A stretch of DNA of 64,000 nucleotides from an uncultured Prevotellaceae bacterium (GCA_902784565.1 CACZVE010000002.1:1-64000); one strand, 5' to 3'; numbered from the stretch's first letter, positions 8,526 through 16,998 are shown. Notes: generated by a model not told the origin, from the sequence alone. Numbers and translations are program-made.

Positions 8526-9818
8526 CTATCTTAATTTCATTTGTTTTAGCAGCCATTCTTCCCATTCGTCCCACTGCTCCTGATACCAGAAATGCCACGT
8601 GGCCTGATAGGGCGAAATTTCCTTTGGTCCTGTCACTATATTATAGGTGGCCCAGGCCGTTGTCGGGGGCACCACGTCGTCATTATAGCCAAACGAGAAC
8701 CACCCCTTCTGTTGACTGGTGATCAGACGGGCGAAGTTCACACCGTCGTAATAACGCGAAGTCTCAACCTGTTTCTCCTGCCCTTTTCCTTTATTCCAAT
8801 AGAAATAATGTGGCCATCCGCAGGCGGCTCCCCGCTGCCAGTTGGTATGGTCGCAGAGGGCGGCATGCACCGGGGCATAGAAAGTGATACGTTTGTCGAG
8901 GCCTGCCGTGGCGAGGGTAAGGAATCCGCCTTGCGAACTACCCGTCACACCACATTCCTTCCCGTTCCAGGGGGTATATTGTTCGATATAGTCGAGCGCA
9001 CGGATACAACCTAATATCACGTGTTTGTAGTAACTCTTATCGCGGTCGTCCATACCAAACTCCCAGTAACCGCTGAGCGCTCCGTTGTGCAGGTCGTCAT
9101 AGATGCCCTGTTCCATCGTCACGGGAATGCCGTGGATACCGATCTCCAGTGTGATGGCTCCCTGCGAGGCCGTCCAAATGTCACCGCCATAGGGCCGCAC
9201 ACCGGCTCCCGGCACTCTTAACAGCGCAGGATACTTACCTTCCTTCACGGGCACACAGAGGATGCCATAGGTACGGTTGCCCCAACTCATGTTCTGGAAA
9301 CTCACCTCATAGACGTTCACATCCTTTGTACAACGCTCCGGCAGCAACCGTTTCGTGGGTTCGAGGGCTGTCTTGCGGGCCTCCTGGACGGCGTTTTGCC
9401 AGAAGGATTCAAAATCGGTGGGCATCACCGTCGAGGGTTGCAGTTTCTCGGGTGAGAAGGCAGCCCCACAGGCACCTTTATAGTCCTTGCCATCGACATG
9501 GGCTGTCACATCAACCCGATAGAAACCGGGCAGCTTCATCGTCCCCGTCAGTTTCAGGGTACCGTCCTTGAGTACCGTGTTTTTCTTCACGTCCTGATAC
9601 ATTTCAGGCCCGGCGGCATAGTCGATGCTCACATTGTCGAGCAGGGTACCCGACTTCAGCACATTCACCGTAAACGTCGCCTTCTCGCTGGTCTTGTACG
9701 TCCAGTCCTGATGGTCGGGCTGCACCGTCACAGTGATGTTATTCCCGCGTATCTGAGCCGATAGCGGAAGAAACAACAGCAGCAAGGTGAGCAGCGCCAG
9801 TAGTCTTTTCGTATTCAT
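8526..9818 (-). CDS. secreted acetyl esterase, CE7/AXE1 family
   Basis: Alpha/beta-hydrolase esterase of carbohydrate esterase family 7, 430 aa from the ATG at 9816-9818, which opens a signal peptide (MNTKRLLALLTLLLLFLPLSA). An immunoglobulin-like N-terminal domain (~20-130) precedes the catalytic domain. Visible CE7 features: Ser nucleophile in TGSSQGGF, Asp in GYNDDVVPP and His in the C-terminal TWHFWY. CE7 enzymes remove acetyl groups from xylan, cephalosporins and oligosaccharides. Here, between two mannanases, deacetylation of acetylated (galacto)glucomannan is the likely role. A -7-like box at 9849-9856 upstream may give an internal promoter. Confidence 0.85.
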   Translation of the reverse strand: MNTKRLLALLTLLLLFLPLSAQIRGNNITVTVQPDHQDWTYKTSEKATFTVNVLKSGTLLDNVSIDYAAGPEMYQDVKKNTVLKDGTLKLTGTMKLPGFYRVDVTAHVDGKDYKGACGAAFSPEKLQPSTVMPTDFESFWQNAVQEARKTALEPTKRLLPERCTKDVNVYEVSFQNMSWGNRTYGILCVPVKEGKYPALLRVPGAGVRPYGGDIWTASQGAITLEIGIHGIPVTMEQGIYDDLHNGALSGYWEFGMDDRDKSYYKHVILGCIRALDYIEQYTPWNGKECGVTGSSQGGFLTLATAGLDKRITFYAPVHAALCDHTNWQRGAACGWPHYFYWNKGKGQEKQVETSRYYDGVNFARLITSQQKGWFSFGYNDDVVPPTTAWATYNIVTGPKEISPYQATWHFWYQEQWDEWEEWLLKQMKLR

Positions 9819-9848
9819 CTCTTGTTGAATTGTTTGGGATACTGGCTG

Positions 9849-9856
9849 CAAAGGTA
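9849..9856 (-). promoter_or_regulatory. possible internal -7 box before the esterase gene
   Basis: Minus-strand TACCTTTG, about 30 bp before the esterase ATG, in the 107-bp gap that separates it from the GH5 gene. No TTTG at the proper -33 distance was found, so it may be weak or regulated. Confidence 0.4.
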
Positions 9857-9925
9857 GTAAGATTCGTGCAAAGAGGGTGGCACTATCTTGTCAAATGACG
9901 GCATTATATTGCCACACCCCTGATT

Positions 9926-11224
9926 TTAACGTAATTTATTCATCCGTTTGACCTGCGACTTGATGACTTTCAGGGTCGATTTGTCGCCGGCGAAAACAGA
10001 GTTCAGTCCCTGCTGTTCCTGGGCGGGATCCCCCGTATAGTCGTCGCCCACCAGCCACTGTTGTTCGTGCCTGGGCTTGGCATAACCGCCCCAGCCCCAG
10101 AAGTTACAACCGGCGAAGTAGCCACCCTGCTCGGCATTGTCGGCCACAAGTGAAAAGACATACTGATAGAAGCCGTCACGCCCCTTCGTTGGCGTACCGA
10201 GGGCAAACTTAAAACCATCACGGGGATAACCGAACTCCTCCATCACCAACGGCTTCTTCAGTCGGGCGCAGATGGCGAGGTGACGGTCGATATAGTCTTT
10301 CGTGTTCGTCTTGGCCTGTGGCAAGTCCTCGATGAGATGGTCCTGCCGCGCCCAACTCCAGTTGTAGGGCCAGAGGTGGATATTACAGTAGTCGATGTTC
10401 TGGTCGGCACAGATACGCTCATAACAGTCCCAGTCGTTCTCGCAGCCCCACGACCCCTCACTGCCGATGGAGATCAAGTGATTGCCGTCGAGTGAACGGA
10501 TGAGTGCCGAGGCTTCTGCCAGCCACTTCTCGAAGGCGGGAAGTGCCTCCTTGCTGAAGGCTCTGGGTTCGTTGCCGATCTGCCATGACATGATGGCGGG
10601 ATCATCCTTATAGGCCATGCCCGTATAGCGGTTGGTACGACCGAGGATGAACCGCACATAATTATAGAATAGTTCGTGTGCTTTCTGGTTGGTGGCATAT
10701 TTGCTCATCGCCTCCATATAGGCGGGATAGCCGTCCTCGTTGGGTCGGGGCTGTTTGCCTGCACCGGCATGCTCCAGATAGAAGCCGTAGCCCCCACTCC
10801 ACTCCCACGAGTTGTTCAGGTAGAGCACGGCTACCATCTGCCGTTTACCCATCTCCATCAACAGGTAATCGAGCCCCGCCAAGATGGTGTCGTTATACAC
10901 ACCCGGCTGTATCTGCAATGTGGGTTCCACCTTCGTAGTCACGCCTCGTTCACCGTCACTGCCTACGAGGATGCGCAAGTTGTCGATGCCCATTTTTTTC
11001 ATCAGGTCGAGTTCACGACTGAGGCGCTTCCGGTCACCCCCCTGTCCTTCCGAGCCAAGGATGGCCCCATACCAGAAGTTCGTACCAACATAGTAATACG
11101 GTTTCCCGTCTTTCAGGAAGTGTCCGTTCTCCACCGTCACAAATTTACCTTTGTCCGTCTGTCCCGCCGCCGACATGCAGACCACCGCCAACAGCGTAAG
11201 AATGAATCGTTTTAGTTGCCTCAT
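9926..11224 (-). CDS. GH5 endo-beta-1,4-mannanase, secreted
   Basis: 432-aa glycoside hydrolase with an N-terminal signal peptide (MRQLKRFILTLLAVVCMSAA). GH5 clan-A catalytic residues are visible: acid/base Glu219 in QIGNEPRAF and nucleophile Glu330 in VMEEFGYP. Other motifs (VGTNFWYG, NLRILVGSDGE, the aromatic SWEWSGGYGFYLE) fit subfamily 7, the eukaryote-like mannanases. No lipobox, so it is probably periplasmic or exported. It is the first gene of the mannan operon and has its own strong promoter. GH5 plus GH26 in one operon suggests attack on different mannan regions. Subfamily placement is by motif only. Confidence 0.88.
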   Translation of the reverse strand: MRQLKRFILTLLAVVCMSAAGQTDKGKFVTVENGHFLKDGKPYYYVGTNFWYGAILGSEGQGGDRKRLSRELDLMKKMGIDNLRILVGSDGERGVTTKVEPTLQIQPGVYNDTILAGLDYLLMEMGKRQMVAVLYLNNSWEWSGGYGFYLEHAGAGKQPRPNEDGYPAYMEAMSKYATNQKAHELFYNYVRFILGRTNRYTGMAYKDDPAIMSWQIGNEPRAFSKEALPAFEKWLAEASALIRSLDGNHLISIGSEGSWGCENDWDCYERICADQNIDYCNIHLWPYNWSWARQDHLIEDLPQAKTNTKDYIDRHLAICARLKKPLVMEEFGYPRDGFKFALGTPTKGRDGFYQYVFSLVADNAEQGGYFAGCNFWGWGGYAKPRHEQQWLVGDDYTGDPAQEQQGLNSVFAGDKSTLKVIKSQVKRMNKLR

Positions 11225-11250
11225 CTGATCGTTTGTTAGTTTTTATGCTG

Positions 11251-11281
11251 CAAAGGTAGAAAAAAATCGGCGAAGCGCAAA
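11251..11281 (-). promoter_or_regulatory. promoter of the mannan operon
   Basis: On the minus strand TTTG (11278-11281), a 19-bp spacer and TACCTTTG (11251-11258) match the Bacteroidota consensus, 27 bp before the GH5 start. Confidence 0.7.
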
Positions 11282-11320
11282 ATATTTCCTTATTTATTTC
11301 AATTTACCGAAATTCTTTCG

Positions 11321-11328
11321 TATCTTTG
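11321..11328 (+). promoter_or_regulatory. -7 box for the lipoprotein gene
   Basis: TATCTTTG matches TAnnTTTG, 36 bp before the ATG at 11364. The -33 position (11297-11300) reads TTTC, one base off consensus, with a 20-bp spacer. Confidence 0.6.
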
Positions 11329-11363
11329 CACACGGATATCAATCATCATTAAAACCAACAATT

Positions 11364-12116
11364 ATGAAAAAGATTTATTTATCACTGATGGTCACCGCCG
11401 CCATGATATTCATGGCCTGCGGAGGCGGAAACAAGAGTAGCGAGGTTGCCGAGGCCGAGGGCGAGCAGACGGAGGAATCCGCCAGCACAGAACAGGTTGC
11501 CGAGTCGACTAAGCCCGAACAGAAGGCTGAGGCAAAGAAATGGTGGGAACATGACTTCATGCTCACCTACAAAGAGTATATCATGGGCAAGAGCATCACC
11601 CGTACCTACGCCCGCAAGGGTAACGTGCTCGTCGGCCAGGCAGAGGGAAATCCGGCACAGAACATGTTCATTTTTACAGACAGTACACGTACAGACTATC
11701 TCGTGAATCCTGACAAGGGCCGCTTCGGTAAAGTCAAGGAGAAGACGGGTTTCTCTACTGTCAACGAGGGCATCAAGAGTTATCTCAAAAGCCAGATGGG
11801 TGACAATGTGTTCGGAAAGATGCCGAAAATCGACGACAAGGACTGTACGGTGAAGGACACTACCATCTTCGGGCGTCCCGCCTATGTCATCACCCAGGAA
11901 AAGACGCAGAAGGTCATGACGAACGAAGTCTATACGAAGGTCATCGTGTGGATGGATAAGGAGAACAGTCTGCTGTATTATAAATATGGACTGGGCAAGA
12001 ACAACGGTCAGGTTGTTACCGACGGTAAGGTGATGGAGATTACTGCCTTCTCGGCCGAGCCCACCTACGAGGGTCTCGCCATGAGCCTCGACGGAATGAC
12101 CGACGTTTCGAATTAA
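11364..12116 (+). CDS. lipoprotein of unknown function
   Basis: 250-aa lipoprotein. The signal sequence ends in FMAC with Cys19 followed by GGG, then an acidic low-complexity linker (~24-55, rich in Glu/Ala/Ser) leads to a folded domain beginning WWEHDFMLTYKEYIMGK. The mature domain resembles outer-membrane lipoprotein-sorting-type beta folds in its alternating pattern but carries no motif I can assign. The acidic residues just after the Cys may act as a surface export signal, as known for some Bacteroidota lipoproteins; that is inference. It is divergent from the mannan operon and has its own promoter. The frame downstream of its stop continues in phase into the 42-bp repeat array. Confidence 0.75.
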   Translation: MKKIYLSLMVTAAMIFMACGGGNKSSEVAEAEGEQTEESASTEQVAESTKPEQKAEAKKWWEHDFMLTYKEYIMGKSITRTYARKGNVLVGQAEGNPAQNMFIFTDSTRTDYLVNPDKGRFGKVKEKTGFSTVNEGIKSYLKSQMGDNVFGKMPKIDDKDCTVKDTTIFGRPAYVITQEKTQKVMTNEVYTKVIVWMDKENSLLYYKYGLGKNNGQVVTDGKVMEITAFSAEPTYEGLAMSLDGMTDVSN

Positions 12117-12138
12117 TCATACAAAAAATGGGCTGACA

Positions 12139-12474
12139 ATATTCCGACCCCGGGAAAACGCGCCCCGGTATGGAGGGAAGATATTCCGACCTCGGGGAAA
12201 CGTGCCTTGGATTCGGGGGAGAATATTCCGACCTCAGGAAATGATGCCTCCGTTTGAGGGGAAGATATTCCGACTCCGGGGAAACATGCCTTGGATTGGG
12301 GGGAAGAAATCCCGACCTCGGGAAAACGTGACCCTGATTGGGGTGAAGAAATTCCGACCCCGGGAAATTGTGCCTCCGTTCTGGGGCATAAAATTCCGAC
12401 CTGGGGATGGCACGTCCCGAATTCGGGGCAGGTTTTCCCGACTCAGGGACGGTTTGCCAGCAATCACAATCATG
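12139..12474 (+). repeat. tandem array of eight 42-bp units
   Basis: Units begin at 12139, 12181, 12223, 12265, 12307, 12349, 12391 and 12433, exactly 42 bp apart with no indels, each opening with a version of ATATTCCGACC and most ending in GGGG plus a few bases. The last unit is strongly decayed. Units differ by many substitutions yet length is conserved. The period is a multiple of three; one frame reads IPTSGK-like 14-residue repeats but has a TGA in unit 3. There are no spacers, so it is not a CRISPR array. Confidence 0.9.
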
Positions 12475-12590
12475 TCAATCTCATGCATAAATGCCTTTCC
12501 ACGTTTTTAGAACACACATGCCTGGACAGCGAACGTCCCCACCACGGTGGTGGTGATGATTCCAATAACCTGGAGAATACCAGCCTTTTT

Positions 12591-12704
12591 ATGACGGGTG
12601 ACGGCAGTGACGGGGAAATTATATAATCTCTTGCGTACTGCGTATATGCCTACACGGTACACGAAGACTTTTATAAAAGTACCGTCACTGCCGTCACGCG
12701 TCAT
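12591..12704. repeat. long inverted repeat (23-bp arms, 68-bp loop)
   Basis: Arms at 12591-12613 and 12682-12704 are reverse complements with one mismatch and contain GTGACGGCAGTGACGG and its complement. The loop holds a perfect 14-bp palindrome ACTTTTATAAAAGT at 12667-12680. No gene is evident within it. It could be a small non-autonomous element, a dispersed intergenic repeat or a structured RNA. Confidence 0.8.
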
Positions 12705-12814
12705 CGTTTTCCTTAGAATGTTTCATCATCGAGTATCATTTTTCCGACGTTTTTTGTTTTTCGGATACAAAAGTAAACAAAAAAACGCTAAATCAGCATG
12801 TTTTCGGCAGAATC

Positions 12815-12847
12815 TTTCGTATATTTACGAAAATAGTTGTAATTTTG
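12815..12847 (+). promoter_or_regulatory. promoter of the MscS gene
   Basis: TTTC at 12815-12818, a 21-bp spacer and TAATTTTG at 12840-12847, 28 bp before the ATG at 12876. The -33 is one base off consensus. Confidence 0.55.
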
Positions 12848-12875
12848 CACGCCGAGAAAAGGTAAAAAGGTAAGA

Positions 12876-15215
12876 ATGAGAAGATACATTATCATCATCG
12901 CCCTCCTGATGGGCATCACGATAGAGGCCGGCGCCGTGCTCAAGGAAAAGAACCTGGAGGAGACGCTGACCATCCTGCGGTCGGAACTGACCAAGCACTA
13001 CCACGAGATGACCTCGCAGCGCGAGGAGCGCGAGGAACAGACGCAGGAGGTGTTCCGTAACCTGACGCAGACCATGAAGCAGTCGAACCAGAACGCCCTG
13101 ATGCTCTATTCACAGAAACAGGAATACCTGTTCGACCTGACCTACGCCTGTCATCAGGCCACTGAACAGTACCAGCGGTTCCAGCACCAGCAGATGCCCT
13201 TCCGCGACTACCTGAAGAAGACCGAAGTGGAGATAGCCCGCTACGACAGTCTGGTGAACAGTCTGAAACTCATGTCGACAAACATGTTGAGCGAGGAGGC
13301 GAAGACCAACCGTAACGTGTGTCTGACACTGGCCACCAGTATCATGCGCACCCTCGAGGAAGACAGTCAGCAGATGGAGGACTATATCCGCTACTACGAC
13401 AGCACCGAGCAGCGGTTGAAGAACATGAATGACTACGCGCAGAAGCGCTACTACGACATCCAGACGAGCATCTTCGTGAACGGTGGCGACACCTACGTCG
13501 ACATCATCCGGCACCTGAAGGAGAAATGGCAGACGATGCACGAGGTGATGAGCAAGAAATATACCACCGACAAGGAAAGCCAACGTTCCGACTGGAACGT
13601 CTACTGGATTTTCGGACTCTTCGTGGCCATCGCTTTCTACGCCCTCATCGCCATCGGCCTGAACCGACTGGTGTACGGTTTCATGCCGAAACGGTTCCAT
13701 ACGGAGGAGTTCCTGAAGAAACGCTCGTCGATCATGTGGGTAACCACCGCCATCACACTGGCCCTGCTCATGGGTATCATCCGCCATTACAGTGAACAGA
13801 ACTTCTTCATCATGGCGAGCGGACTCTTCGTGGAATACCTGTGGCTGTTGGCTGTGATCCTAATCTCCCTATTGCTGCGCGTGAACAGCGAACAGATACG
13901 GAGTGCCTTCCATATTTACGCGCCGTTGTTGGTGATTGGCTTCGTGGTTATCACGTTCCGTATTATTCTGATACCCAGCGAATTGGTAAGTTTGGCTTTT
14001 CCACCAATTCTACTTGCCTGTATGATCTGGCAGTGGTGGGGCGTGCGGAAGCACAACCAGAACATTCCCCGCTCGGATATGTTCTATACGTACGTCTCGC
14101 TGACGGTGTTCATCGCCTCGGTGTGCTGCTCCTGGGCGGGCTATACCCTACTCTCCGTGCAGTTGCTCATCTGGTGGATCATGCAGTTGACGTGTATCCT
14201 GACCATCACCTGTATCTCCGACTATCTGAGAATCTATGAGGAGAAGCACGGCTTTGCCGAGAAGCCCATCACGAAGACGTGGCTCCACTCGCTGATCCGT
14301 CAGGTGGCCATGCCGGTGCTCATCGTCTGGTCGGTGATGCTCAGTATTTACTGGGCCACGGATGTGTTCAACCTGAGCGACATGTGCTGGGACGTATTCA
14401 ACTACAAGTTCATTAACCAGGAGAACTTACAGGTGAGCATCGTGAAGATTGCGACGGTGATCAGTCTCTGGTTCCTCTTCAAGTGGCTCTCGAAGACTAT
14501 CCTCGCCCTGATGCGCCTGCACTTCGAGATCAAAGACCCGTCGACGGCAGAGAGCCGGGTGGTAATGGGCAAGAACGTCGTACAGTTGATCATCTGGGGT
14601 ATCTGGCTGTTAGGCACACTCGCCTACCTGCATATCAGCGTCGCCTGGCTGTTGGCCATCTCGGGCGGACTCTCCACCGGTATCGGTTTTGCCTCGAAGG
14701 ACATCATCGAGAACATCTACTATGGTGCCTCGCTGATGACGGGCCGTATCAAGGCCGGCGACTGGATACAAGTGGACGGCACGATGGGTAAGGTGGTATC
14801 CATCAACTACACCTCGACCATCGTGGAGTCGCTCTACGGCGAGGTCATCACCTTCCAGAACTCACAACTCTTCACAAAGAACTACAAGAACCTGACCCGC
14901 AACCACGGGTACATCCTTGCGCTGGTGCCCTTCAGCGTGGCCTACGGCTCGAAGGCCGGACAGGTGAAAGACCTCATTGAGGATGCCGTCCACGACCTGA
15001 AGCACCACCTGATAGACAACGAGAAGCGCATCAGGGTGGTGATGACGGAGATGGCCGACTCCAGCATCAATTTCCAACTCATCGTCTGGGTGGACGCCGT
15101 GAAGAAGGTCTATGTGGTGAGCGACATCCTGAACTGCATCTACGACACGCTGAATGCCAACGGCATCGAGATACCGTTCCCACAGCGAGACATCCATATC
15201 AAAGAGACAAAGTGA
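12876..15215 (+). CDS. large mechanosensitive channel, MscS family
   Basis: 779-aa membrane protein. An N-terminal signal or first helix (~1-18) is followed by a ~220-residue extracytoplasmic helical/coiled-coil domain rich in Glu, Gln and Arg. About ten hydrophobic segments then lie between residues ~245 and ~610. The pore-lining helix and MscS beta domain are recognised at ~590-690 by LAISGGLSTGIGFASKDIIE, GRIKAGDWIQVDG and GKVVSINYTSTIV, followed by the alpha/beta cytoplasmic domain to the end. The layout resembles large MscK/YbdG-type homologues rather than the 286-aa MscS. It probably protects against hypo-osmotic shock. Its own promoter precedes it, and kdsA follows with a separate promoter. 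Confidence 0.9.
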   Translation: MRRYIIIIALLMGITIEAGAVLKEKNLEETLTILRSELTKHYHEMTSQREEREEQTQEVFRNLTQTMKQSNQNALMLYSQKQEYLFDLTYACHQATEQYQRFQHQQMPFRDYLKKTEVEIARYDSLVNSLKLMSTNMLSEEAKTNRNVCLTLATSIMRTLEEDSQQMEDYIRYYDSTEQRLKNMNDYAQKRYYDIQTSIFVNGGDTYVDIIRHLKEKWQTMHEVMSKKYTTDKESQRSDWNVYWIFGLFVAIAFYALIAIGLNRLVYGFMPKRFHTEEFLKKRSSIMWVTTAITLALLMGIIRHYSEQNFFIMASGLFVEYLWLLAVILISLLLRVNSEQIRSAFHIYAPLLVIGFVVITFRIILIPSELVSLAFPPILLACMIWQWWGVRKHNQNIPRSDMFYTYVSLTVFIASVCCSWAGYTLLSVQLLIWWIMQLTCILTITCISDYLRIYEEKHGFAEKPITKTWLHSLIRQVAMPVLIVWSVMLSIYWATDVFNLSDMCWDVFNYKFINQENLQVSIVKIATVISLWFLFKWLSKTILALMRLHFEIKDPSTAESRVVMGKNVVQLIIWGIWLLGTLAYLHISVAWLLAISGGLSTGIGFASKDIIENIYYGASLMTGRIKAGDWIQVDGTMGKVVSINYTSTIVESLYGEVITFQNSQLFTKNYKNLTRNHGYILALVPFSVAYGSKAGQVKDLIEDAVHDLKHHLIDNEKRIRVVMTEMADSSINFQLIVWVDAVKKVYVVSDILNCIYDTLNANGIEIPFPQRDIHIKETK

Positions 15216-15231
15216 AAAATTTACCAAATTC

Positions 15232-15263
15232 TTTGGTAGTTAAAGAGAAAATGCTTATTTTTG
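15232..15263 (+). promoter_or_regulatory. promoter of kdsA-kdsD
   Basis: TTTG at 15232-15235, a 20-bp spacer and TATTTTTG at 15256-15263 fit the consensus, 10 bp before the kdsA ATG. The -33 box lies in a small inverted repeat (TACCAAA / TTTGGTA, 15222-15238) that could be an operator or the end of the upstream transcript. Confidence 0.7.
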
Positions 15264-15273
15264 CAAAGCAAAT

Positions 15274-16035
15274 ATGATGAAAGAAGCAACGATCATTGCC
15301 GGTCCCTGTGTGATTGAGTCAGCCGAACTGCTCGACACCGTGGCACGTAAGTTGGTGGAAATCAACGAAAAACACGGGACCAACATCATCTTCAAAGCGT
15401 CGTTCGACAAGGCCAACCGCACGTCGATCCGCTCTTTCCGTGGTCCAGGACTGGAACGCGGACTACAGTTGTTGTCTGACATCAAATCAAAATACGGACT
15501 CCGTATCCTGACGGACATCCACGAGACCTGGCAGGCCAAACCCGCCGGCGAGGTGTGCGACGTGCTACAGATACCCGCCTTCCTTTGTCGACAGACCGAC
15601 CTGCTCGTGGCCGCTGCCCAGACAGGATGTATCGTCAATATCAAGAAAGCCCAGTTCCTGAGCGGCAAGGACATGAAGTATCCCGTAGAGAAAGTCCGTG
15701 AGGCCGGTGCAAAGGAAGTATGGCTGACGGAACGGGGGAATATGATGGGCTACAACAACCTGGTGGTGGACTTCCGCAACATCCCCGACATGCTGGAGAT
15801 TGTGCCGACGGTCATCATGGACTGTACCCACAGCGTACAGCGTCCAGGCGGCAGTGACGGGAAGACGGGCGGCGACCGACGGTTTGTGCCACAGATGGCA
15901 CTGGCCGCCAAGGCCTTCGGTGCCACAGGGTGGTTCTTCGAGGTACACCCCGACCCCGACAAAGGCCTGAGCGATGCCGCCAATATGTTGGAACTCGACA
16001 AACTCGAGCCACTTATAAAAGAAATCATCAAATGA
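15274..16035 (+). CDS. kdsA: 3-deoxy-D-manno-octulosonate 8-phosphate synthase
   Basis: Condenses phosphoenolpyruvate with arabinose 5-phosphate to KDO-8-phosphate for LPS core synthesis, in the cytoplasm. The 253-aa TIM-barrel protein has IIAGPCVIES at the N-terminus, FKASFDKANRTSIRSFRGPG (substrate loop) and TDIHE. The Cys in AGPC corresponds to the metal-binding Cys of the metal-dependent KDO8P synthases (Aquifex type), whereas enterobacterial enzymes have Asn there; this predicts a metallo-enzyme. The N-terminus is shorter than in E. coli, as usual for this class. A second in-frame ATG (15277) is an equally possible start. The stop overlaps the kdsD start. Confidence 0.95.
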   Translation: MMKEATIIAGPCVIESAELLDTVARKLVEINEKHGTNIIFKASFDKANRTSIRSFRGPGLERGLQLLSDIKSKYGLRILTDIHETWQAKPAGEVCDVLQIPAFLCRQTDLLVAAAQTGCIVNIKKAQFLSGKDMKYPVEKVREAGAKEVWLTERGNMMGYNNLVVDFRNIPDMLEIVPTVIMDCTHSVQRPGGSDGKTGGDRRFVPQMALAAKAFGATGWFFEVHPDPDKGLSDAANMLELDKLEPLIKEIIK

Positions 16036-16979
16036 CAACAAGAGAATACGCCATACAATGCATCAAGGATGAGGCAGAAGCCGTGATGGGACTGATCCCC
16101 CAGATTGGTGACAGTTTCGACGAAGCCGTCGAACTGATCTATAACTGCAAGGGGAAAGTCATCGTGACGGGTGTCGGCAAGAGCGGACATATCGGTGCGA
16201 AGATCGCCGCTACCCTCTCCTCGACAGGTACACCGTCATTCTTCATCAACCCACTGGATGTCTTCCACGGCGACCTCGGAGTGATGGCACAAGGAGACGT
16301 GGTACTGGCCATCAGTAACTCCGGACAGACGGACGAACTGTTGCGCTTCATCCCGATGGTGCTCCACATGCAGATTCCCATCATCGGCATGAGCGGTAAT
16401 CCGCAGTCGCTGTTGGCGAAATACTCCACCTGTCACCTGAACGTGAGTGTGGAGAAAGAGGCCTGTCCGCTGAACCTCGCCCCAACCAGTTCGACAATGG
16501 CACAACTGGCGATGGGCGACGCCCTGGCAGTGGCTTTGATAGAGAAGCGTAACTTCCAACCGCGCGACTTCGCCCAGTACCATCCTGGCGGAGAACTCGG
16601 TAAACGGTTGCTGACAACAGCTCAGGACGTGATGCGGACGGAAGACATGCCCGTCCTGCCGCCAGACATGCGTCTGGGCGAGGCCATCATCCTCGTGAGC
16701 AAAGGAAAACTGGGACTGGGCGTGGCAGAAGTGGATGGTCAGATTGTCGGTCTTATCACCGACGGAGACATCCGTCGCGCCACCGAGAAATGGCAGGCAG
16801 AGTTCTTCGACCATACTGTGAGCGACATCATGACGCGCACGCCGAAGACCGTCAGGCCAAATACGAAGATTACGGAAATTCAACAGATTATGAACAGATA
16901 TAAGATACATTCAGTACTGGTGACCGACGGGAAGGACCATCTGCTCGGCGTGGTCGACCATTACGCTTGTATGATTTAA
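16032..16979 (+). CDS. kdsD: arabinose-5-phosphate isomerase
   Basis: KpsF/GutQ-family isomerase converting ribulose 5-phosphate to arabinose 5-phosphate, the substrate of the preceding KdsA. The 315-aa product has an N-terminal SIS domain (VTGVGKSGHIGAKIAATLSS, NPLDVFHGDLG, SNSGQTDE) and two C-terminal CBS domains (from ~residue 205: DVMRTEDMPVLPP and DIMTRTPKTVRPN). The start ATG at 16032 overlaps the kdsA stop as ATGA, so the two enzymes are translationally coupled. The frame remains open upstream inside kdsA, but that part lacks family similarity. Confidence 0.95.
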   Translation: MTTREYAIQCIKDEAEAVMGLIPQIGDSFDEAVELIYNCKGKVIVTGVGKSGHIGAKIAATLSSTGTPSFFINPLDVFHGDLGVMAQGDVVLAISNSGQTDELLRFIPMVLHMQIPIIGMSGNPQSLLAKYSTCHLNVSVEKEACPLNLAPTSSTMAQLAMGDALAVALIEKRNFQPRDFAQYHPGGELGKRLLTTAQDVMRTEDMPVLPPDMRLGEAIILVSKGKLGLGVAEVDGQIVGLITDGDIRRATEKWQAEFFDHTVSDIMTRTPKTVRPNTKITEIQQIMNRYKIHSVLVTDGKDHLLGVVDHYACMI

Positions 16980-16980
16980 A

Positions 16981-16998
16981 TGAAAAGTGAAGAGTGAC
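16981..16998 (+). repeat. AGTGAAA-type short reiterated spacer
   Basis: The gap between kdsD and the regulator consists almost wholly of TGAAAAGTGAAGAGTGAC, a variant of the 7-bp AGTGAAA repeat found in other leaders of the window (22075, 50740, 52572). Confidence 0.6.

Larger units (their letters stand above)
12117..12875. other. 759-bp gap between lipoprotein and MscS gene
   Basis: Contains the 42-bp array (12139-12474), a linker, the long inverted repeat (12591-12704) and then AT-rich sequence leading to the MscS promoter. Short frames exist but have no supportive start context. A minus-strand TACTTTTG (12768-12775) is a possible -7 box for a transcript reading back into the inverted repeat. 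Confidence 0.6.

Noticed and set aside
9872-9920. Hairpin GGGTGGCA...TGCCACACCC between GH5 and CE7 genes as an attenuator
   Set aside because: Pairing needs bulges and the loop is long; no T-run. It may be chance, so it was not listed as a feature.
12139-12474. CRISPR array
   Set aside because: Units follow each other without spacers, are strongly diverged, and no cas gene is present.
12202-12510. Protein made of 14-residue repeats in the 42-bp array
   Set aside because: Several frames on both strands are open there simply because the repeat unit lacks stops; start context and promoter are missing, and the frame in phase with the lipoprotein has a TGA.
12598-12873. Small basic protein before the MscS gene
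   Set aside because: It spans the inverted repeat and the MscS promoter; composition looks like translated AT-rich noncoding sequence.
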